NCBI RefSeq assembly: GCF_005222485.1
Contig: NZ_CP029078.1
Location: 5,545,501 to 5,609,500, forward strand
Source of the DNA: Streptomyces griseoviridis
GTDB taxonomy: Bacteria; Actinomycetota; Actinomycetes; Streptomycetales; Streptomycetaceae
Length of the DNA stretch: 64,000 nucleotides
Direction of reading: 5' to 3'
This document shows positions 60,995-64,000 of the stretch, piece after piece. A model generated the notes under the pieces. The model was not told where the DNA came from, searched no databases, and was given only the letters and a program-made list of their open reading frames with translations. Within the stretch, counting starts at the first letter, position 1, and every line of letters begins with the position of its first letter. The position numbers and the translations under genes are program-made.

Positions 60995-61393
60995 TCAGTC
61001 GGCGTGGCAGCCGAGCAGTTCCGCGGTGGTCCCGGGGGAGGTGGTGCGCAGGGTGACCAGCTTGTCGATGCGGGTGGCGTCCCCGCCGAAGCGGAAGTCG
61101 GCCCGGCCCACCTCGGCGCCGTCCTCCGACTGGGAGCGGACGGTGCAGTAGCCGCTCGCGCCCGCGTCCTTGCGGACCTCCAGATGGACCTTCACCGCGT
61201 GCTCGCCGACGTCGAAGGTGATCACCTCGGCGCTGATCTTGTTCTGGGCGACGTAGTGCCAGGCGAACCAGCCGAGCAGCGCCAGCATCAGCACGCCGAG
61301 CACGGAGCCGAGGACCTTGAGCTTGTGGTCGGCCCGCTCGTCCGAGGAACGGCCGTACCGGCCGTCGGGCAGTCGCGTGCTCACGGCGCTCAT
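60995..61393 (-). CDS. DUF4307-family membrane protein
   Basis: 132 aa. One N-terminal membrane helix (LKVLGSVLGVLMLALLGWFAWHY region, about 25-47), then a small extracytoplasmic beta domain with two Cys (SGYCTVR, ELLGCHAD) that could form a disulfide. Conserved in actinobacteria next to mca; function unknown. GAGAGGA precedes the ATG. Confidence 0.85.
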   Translation of the reverse strand: MSAVSTRLPDGRYGRSSDERADHKLKVLGSVLGVLMLALLGWFAWHYVAQNKISAEVITFDVGEHAVKVHLEVRKDAGASGYCTVRSQSEDGAEVGRADFRFGGDATRIDKLVTLRTTSPGTTAELLGCHAD

Positions 61394-61542
61394 GATCGGT
61401 CCTCTCGCGCGGCGCGGGACCGAAGTCCCGAAAGGGGCTCCCGAAGCGGACCCCGGAATTATTCGCCCCCCGATTCGGTCACTATAGAAGCCGCCGATCG
61501 CACTCCCGCTCGCGGGGGCGCCGACTGACTGAGGATTGAGTC

Positions 61543-62424
61543 TTGACTGACCAGCTGCGACTGATGGCCGTGCACGCCCACCCCGACGACGAGTCGAGCA
61601 AGGGCGCGGCCACCATGGCGAAGTACGTGTCCGAGGGGGTGGACGTGCTGGTGGTGACCTGCACGGGCGGGGAGCGCGGCTCCATCCTCAACCCGAAGCT
61701 CCAGGGCGACGCGTACATCGAGGAGAACATCCACGAGGTGCGCAGGAAGGAGATGGACGAGGCCCGCGAGATCCTCGGCATCAAGCAGGAGTGGCTCGGC
61801 TTCGTCGACTCGGGACTGCCCGAGGGCGACCCGCTGCCGCCGCTGCCCGACGGCTGCTTCGCCCTGGAGGACGTCGACAAGGCGGCCGGTGAGCTGGTCA
61901 AGCAGATCCGCTCGTTCCGTCCGCAGGTGATCACCACCTACGACGAGAACGGCGGCTACCCGCACCCCGACCACATCATGACCCACAAGATCTCGATGGT
62001 CGCCTTCGAGGGCGCCACCGACACCGAGAAGTACCCGGAGTCGGAGTTCGGCCCGGCGTTCCAGCCGCGGAAGCTCTACTACAACCAGGGCTTCAACCGC
62101 CCCCGCACCGAGGCCCTCCACCACGCGATGCTGGACCGCGGCCTGGAGTCGCCGTACGGGGACTGGCTCAAGCGGTGGGCGGAGTTCGAGCGGGTGGAGC
62201 GCACCCTGACCACGCACGTCCCGTGCGCGGACTTCTTCGCCGTCCGGGACCGGGCGCTGCTCGCGCACGCCACCCAGATCGACCCCGAGGGCGGCTGGTT
62301 CCGGGTGCCGCTCGACCTCCAGAAGGAGGTCTGGCCGACCGAGGAGTACGAGCTGGCGAAGTCGCTCGTCGACACCTCCCTCCCCGAGGACGACCTCTTC
62401 GCGGGCATCCGCGACAATGCATGA
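61543..62424 (+). CDS. mca: Mycothiol S-conjugate amidase
   Basis: 293 aa. LmbE fold with zinc ligands in VHAHPDDES and YPHPDHIM; KLYYNQGFNRPR is typical of Mca. It splits mycothiol S-conjugates of electrophiles or antibiotics into a mercapturic acid and GlcN-Ins; this subgroup is distinct from MshB. TTG start (LTDQLRLMAVHAHPDD) with GAGGA in front. Divergent from the DUF4307 gene by 149 bp. Confidence 0.92.
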   Translation: MTDQLRLMAVHAHPDDESSKGAATMAKYVSEGVDVLVVTCTGGERGSILNPKLQGDAYIEENIHEVRRKEMDEAREILGIKQEWLGFVDSGLPEGDPLPPLPDGCFALEDVDKAAGELVKQIRSFRPQVITTYDENGGYPHPDHIMTHKISMVAFEGATDTEKYPESEFGPAFQPRKLYYNQGFNRPRTEALHHAMLDRGLESPYGDWLKRWAEFERVERTLTTHVPCADFFAVRDRALLAHATQIDPEGGWFRVPLDLQKEVWPTEEYELAKSLVDTSLPEDDLFAGIRDNA

Positions 62425-62425
62425 C

Positions 62426-62710
62426 ATGAGTGCAAGCGTGAGCGTGGCAATGGCGCACCTCGTCCCCCTCGCCAAGGAGGTGGACGAGAACAAGGTCACC
62501 CCCGGAGTCCTCGGGTTCATCGTCTTCGCGGCGATGGCCCTGGCGGTCTGGGGGCTTATGAAGAGCATGAGCCGGCACATGAACCGCGTCGACTTCAAGG
62601 AGCCCGGGACCGAGCAGGCGTCCGGGGCCGAGCGGGCTTTGGGCACCGAGCGGCCCACGGCGGCGAAGTCCGAGGAGAGCACGGCCGGGGGCCGCACACC
62701 GCAGGGCTGA
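62426..62710 (+). CDS. Small membrane protein cotranscribed with mca
   Basis: 94 aa. One helix (VLGFIVFAAMALAVWGLM) then a charged, disordered cytoplasmic tail. The ATG at 62426 follows the mca stop by one base; an ATG at 62417 overlaps the mca end. Conserved behind mca in Streptomyces, function unknown. Confidence 0.78.
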   Translation: MSASVSVAMAHLVPLAKEVDENKVTPGVLGFIVFAAMALAVWGLMKSMSRHMNRVDFKEPGTEQASGAERALGTERPTAAKSEESTAGGRTPQG

Positions 62711-62773
62711 CACCGTCCGCGCGGGCCCCGGGGCCGCCGCCCCGGGACCACCTCCCGCCCGGCACGCCCGGCG

Positions 62774-64000
62774 TCACGCTCCGACGGACACCTCGACCCC
62801 CATCACCTCGCGCGCGTGCCGGCTCGGCACCATGCCCAGCCGCCAGGCCTGCCAGCCGGCGTCCAGGTCCACGCCGCGTTCCAGCAGGAGCTGGTAGGCG
62901 GCCAGGTACTCGGTCAGCTTCTCGTCCCGCAGCGGATGAGCGGCGCGGGACAGCTGGGCCAGCTCCTCCTGGGCGACCGCCGTGCCGACCTCGGTGCCGC
63001 CGGGCGCCGCGTACGGCAGCAGCGTGCAGCGCAGGAAGCGCGACCAGTCCTCGCCGCGCCGGTCGCCGTACGACGCGAACAGCGTCGCCGCCTCGTCGCA
63101 GAGGGCGAGCGCCTGCTGCGCCCGCCCGTTGCCCGCGTCCACCACCGCCAGCTCCAGGCACGTCCACGCCTCGCCGTGGGCGACGCCGATGCGCTGGAAG
63201 TCGGCGCGCGCGTCGACCAGGAGCTGACGGGCGAACCCGGAGTTGCGCAGCGAACCGGTCTGCGCCGCCCGCTGGTCGCGGGTCACCCGGGCCGAGTGGT
63301 GCCGGGCGCAGGCCAGCCCGTACACGTCCCGCATCCGGGAGAACATCGTGCGTGAGCGCTCCAGCTCCCGCACCGCCCGGTCCAGGTCGCCGGTCTCCTC
63401 CAGGGCCTGGCCCAGGTAGTACACCGTCCACGCCTCGCCGCGCGCGTCCTCGTTCTCCCGGTGCCTGGCCGCCGCCCTGCGCAGCTCCTCCACCGCCGGC
63501 GCGGCGTCCCCGTCGAGGAGCCCGGCGCGGGCCAGCTGGGTCAGCGCCCACGCCTCGCCGCGCGCGTCCCGGGTGCGGCCGTACAGGTCGAGGGCGGTGC
63601 GCAGCTCGCGGTCGGCGCGCGGAACGTCGCCCATCCGCAGCGCGAGCTGGCCGAGCTGGAAGTGCGCCCACGCCTCGCCATGCACGGACTCGCCCGCCCG
63701 GTGCAGGACCAGCGAGTCGGTGAGCAGGGTCAGCGCCTCCGCGAGGTGCGCGCGGTCCCGCTCCACCGCCGCGAGCGCGTGCATCGTCCACGCCCGGTCC
63801 GTCGCCAGCTCGGGTGCCGCCTGGAGGTCGAGCGCCTCCCGCAGCTTCGCCGCCGCCTCGGTGAGACCGCCCTGGTGGTGCAGGGTGATGCCGAGCGAGC
63901 AGAGGGCGCGGGCCACACCGGCGTCGTGATGGGCGTCCCGGTACAGGTCGACCACGGACGTCAGGGTCGCCCGCGCCTTGTCCAGCTCACCGAGCTGACG
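62774..64000 (-). CDS. TPR-repeat protein, C-terminal part (gene runs off the right edge)
   Basis: At least 408 codons are present without an N-terminus. The sequence is a chain of tetratricopeptide repeats (GITLHHQGGLTEAAAKLREA, WAHFQLGQLALRMGDVPRAD, WTVYYLGQALEETGDLDRAV). Streptomyces has many regulators and STAND-type ATPases ending in such repeats; the class cannot be decided from this part. The GTG at 63955 seen as a start is internal because the frame stays open to the edge with repeat sequence. Confidence 0.8.
   Translation of the reverse strand, partial: RQLGELDKARATLTSVVDLYRDAHHDAGVARALCSLGITLHHQGGLTEAAAKLREALDLQAAPELATDRAWTMHALAAVERDRAHLAEALTLLTDSLVLHRAGESVHGEAWAHFQLGQLALRMGDVPRADRELRTALDLYGRTRDARGEAWALTQLARAGLLDGDAAPAVEELRRAAARHRENEDARGEAWTVYYLGQALEETGDLDRAVRELERSRTMFSRMRDVYGLACARHHSARVTRDQRAAQTGSLRNSGFARQLLVDARADFQRIGVAHGEAWTCLELAVVDAGNGRAQQALALCDEAATLFASYGDRRGEDWSRFLRCTLLPYAAPGGTEVGTAVAQEELAQLSRAAHPLRDEKLTEYLAAYQLLLERGVDLDAGWQAWRLGMVPSRHAREVMGVEVSVGA

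Overview
The window is high-GC actinobacterial DNA and almost certainly comes from a Streptomyces chromosome. It holds afsQ1/afsQ2 facing sigQ, an accA2 / accE-pccB / birA carboxylase set, an MmpB-like peptide, a mycothiol conjugate amidase, two LAxTG sortase substrates and many GTG/TTG starts. From memory, the gene order largely follows the S. coelicolor core from about SCO4906 to SCO4968. The stretch from about 34 to 52 kb looks more strain-variable. I see no rRNA, tRNA, CRISPR array, insertion sequence, prophage or large secondary-metabolite cluster.

Region 1 (1-7.7 kb): the two-component pair afsQ1/afsQ2 runs leftward from a perfect AfsQ1-type box shared with the divergent sigma factor gene sigQ. 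Then come a uridine-kinase-like P-loop protein, a small secreted protein, and the leftward operon deoC - aldehyde dehydrogenase - half-length aldehyde dehydrogenase.

Region 2 (7.7-17.5 kb): a HelR-like RNA polymerase-recycling ATPase preceded by an inverted repeat that looks like the rifamycin-associated element, a PIG-V-like membrane glycosyltransferase, and the nucleoside operon purine nucleoside phosphorylase - phosphosugar mutase. After these come a GGCT-fold protein, an LpdA-type flavoprotein and a DeoR repressor. deoC and the phosphorylase gene share the same 12-bp palindrome close to their starts, suggesting one nucleoside-catabolic regulon.

Region 3 (17.5-34.3 kb): short-chain acyl-CoA carboxylation (accA2, accE, pccB, with birA to biotinylate it), maf, mmpB, a class III adenylate cyclase, a crotonase behind an AccR-like operator, a GAF-GGDEF protein, histidine ammonia-lyase hutH, cell-surface proteins and an L,D-transpeptidase. 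Signalling (cAMP, c-di-GMP) and cell-wall genes are interleaved with metabolism.

Region 4 (34.3-52.5 kb, more variable): a MacB/FtsX-type ABC exporter, a large secreted subtilase, an XRE/MmyB-like regulator divergent from a zinc alcohol dehydrogenase, an iron-boxed siderophore-uptake operon without an ATPase, a peptidase-E-like protein, and an aminoglycoside-phosphotransferase-fold protein. An XRE regulator with a helical repeat domain lies divergent from two overlapping small genes, followed by a LAETG wall protein. Several intergenic stretches here are degenerate tandem repeats.

Region 5 (52.5-64 kb): return to conserved core: metB, a degenerate sigma factor with a small membrane partner, marR, ilvA, a DrrAB-type ABC transporter with a palindrome inside its promoter spacer, greA, a DUF4307 protein, mca with a small membrane protein, and the C-terminal part of a TPR protein cut by the window edge.
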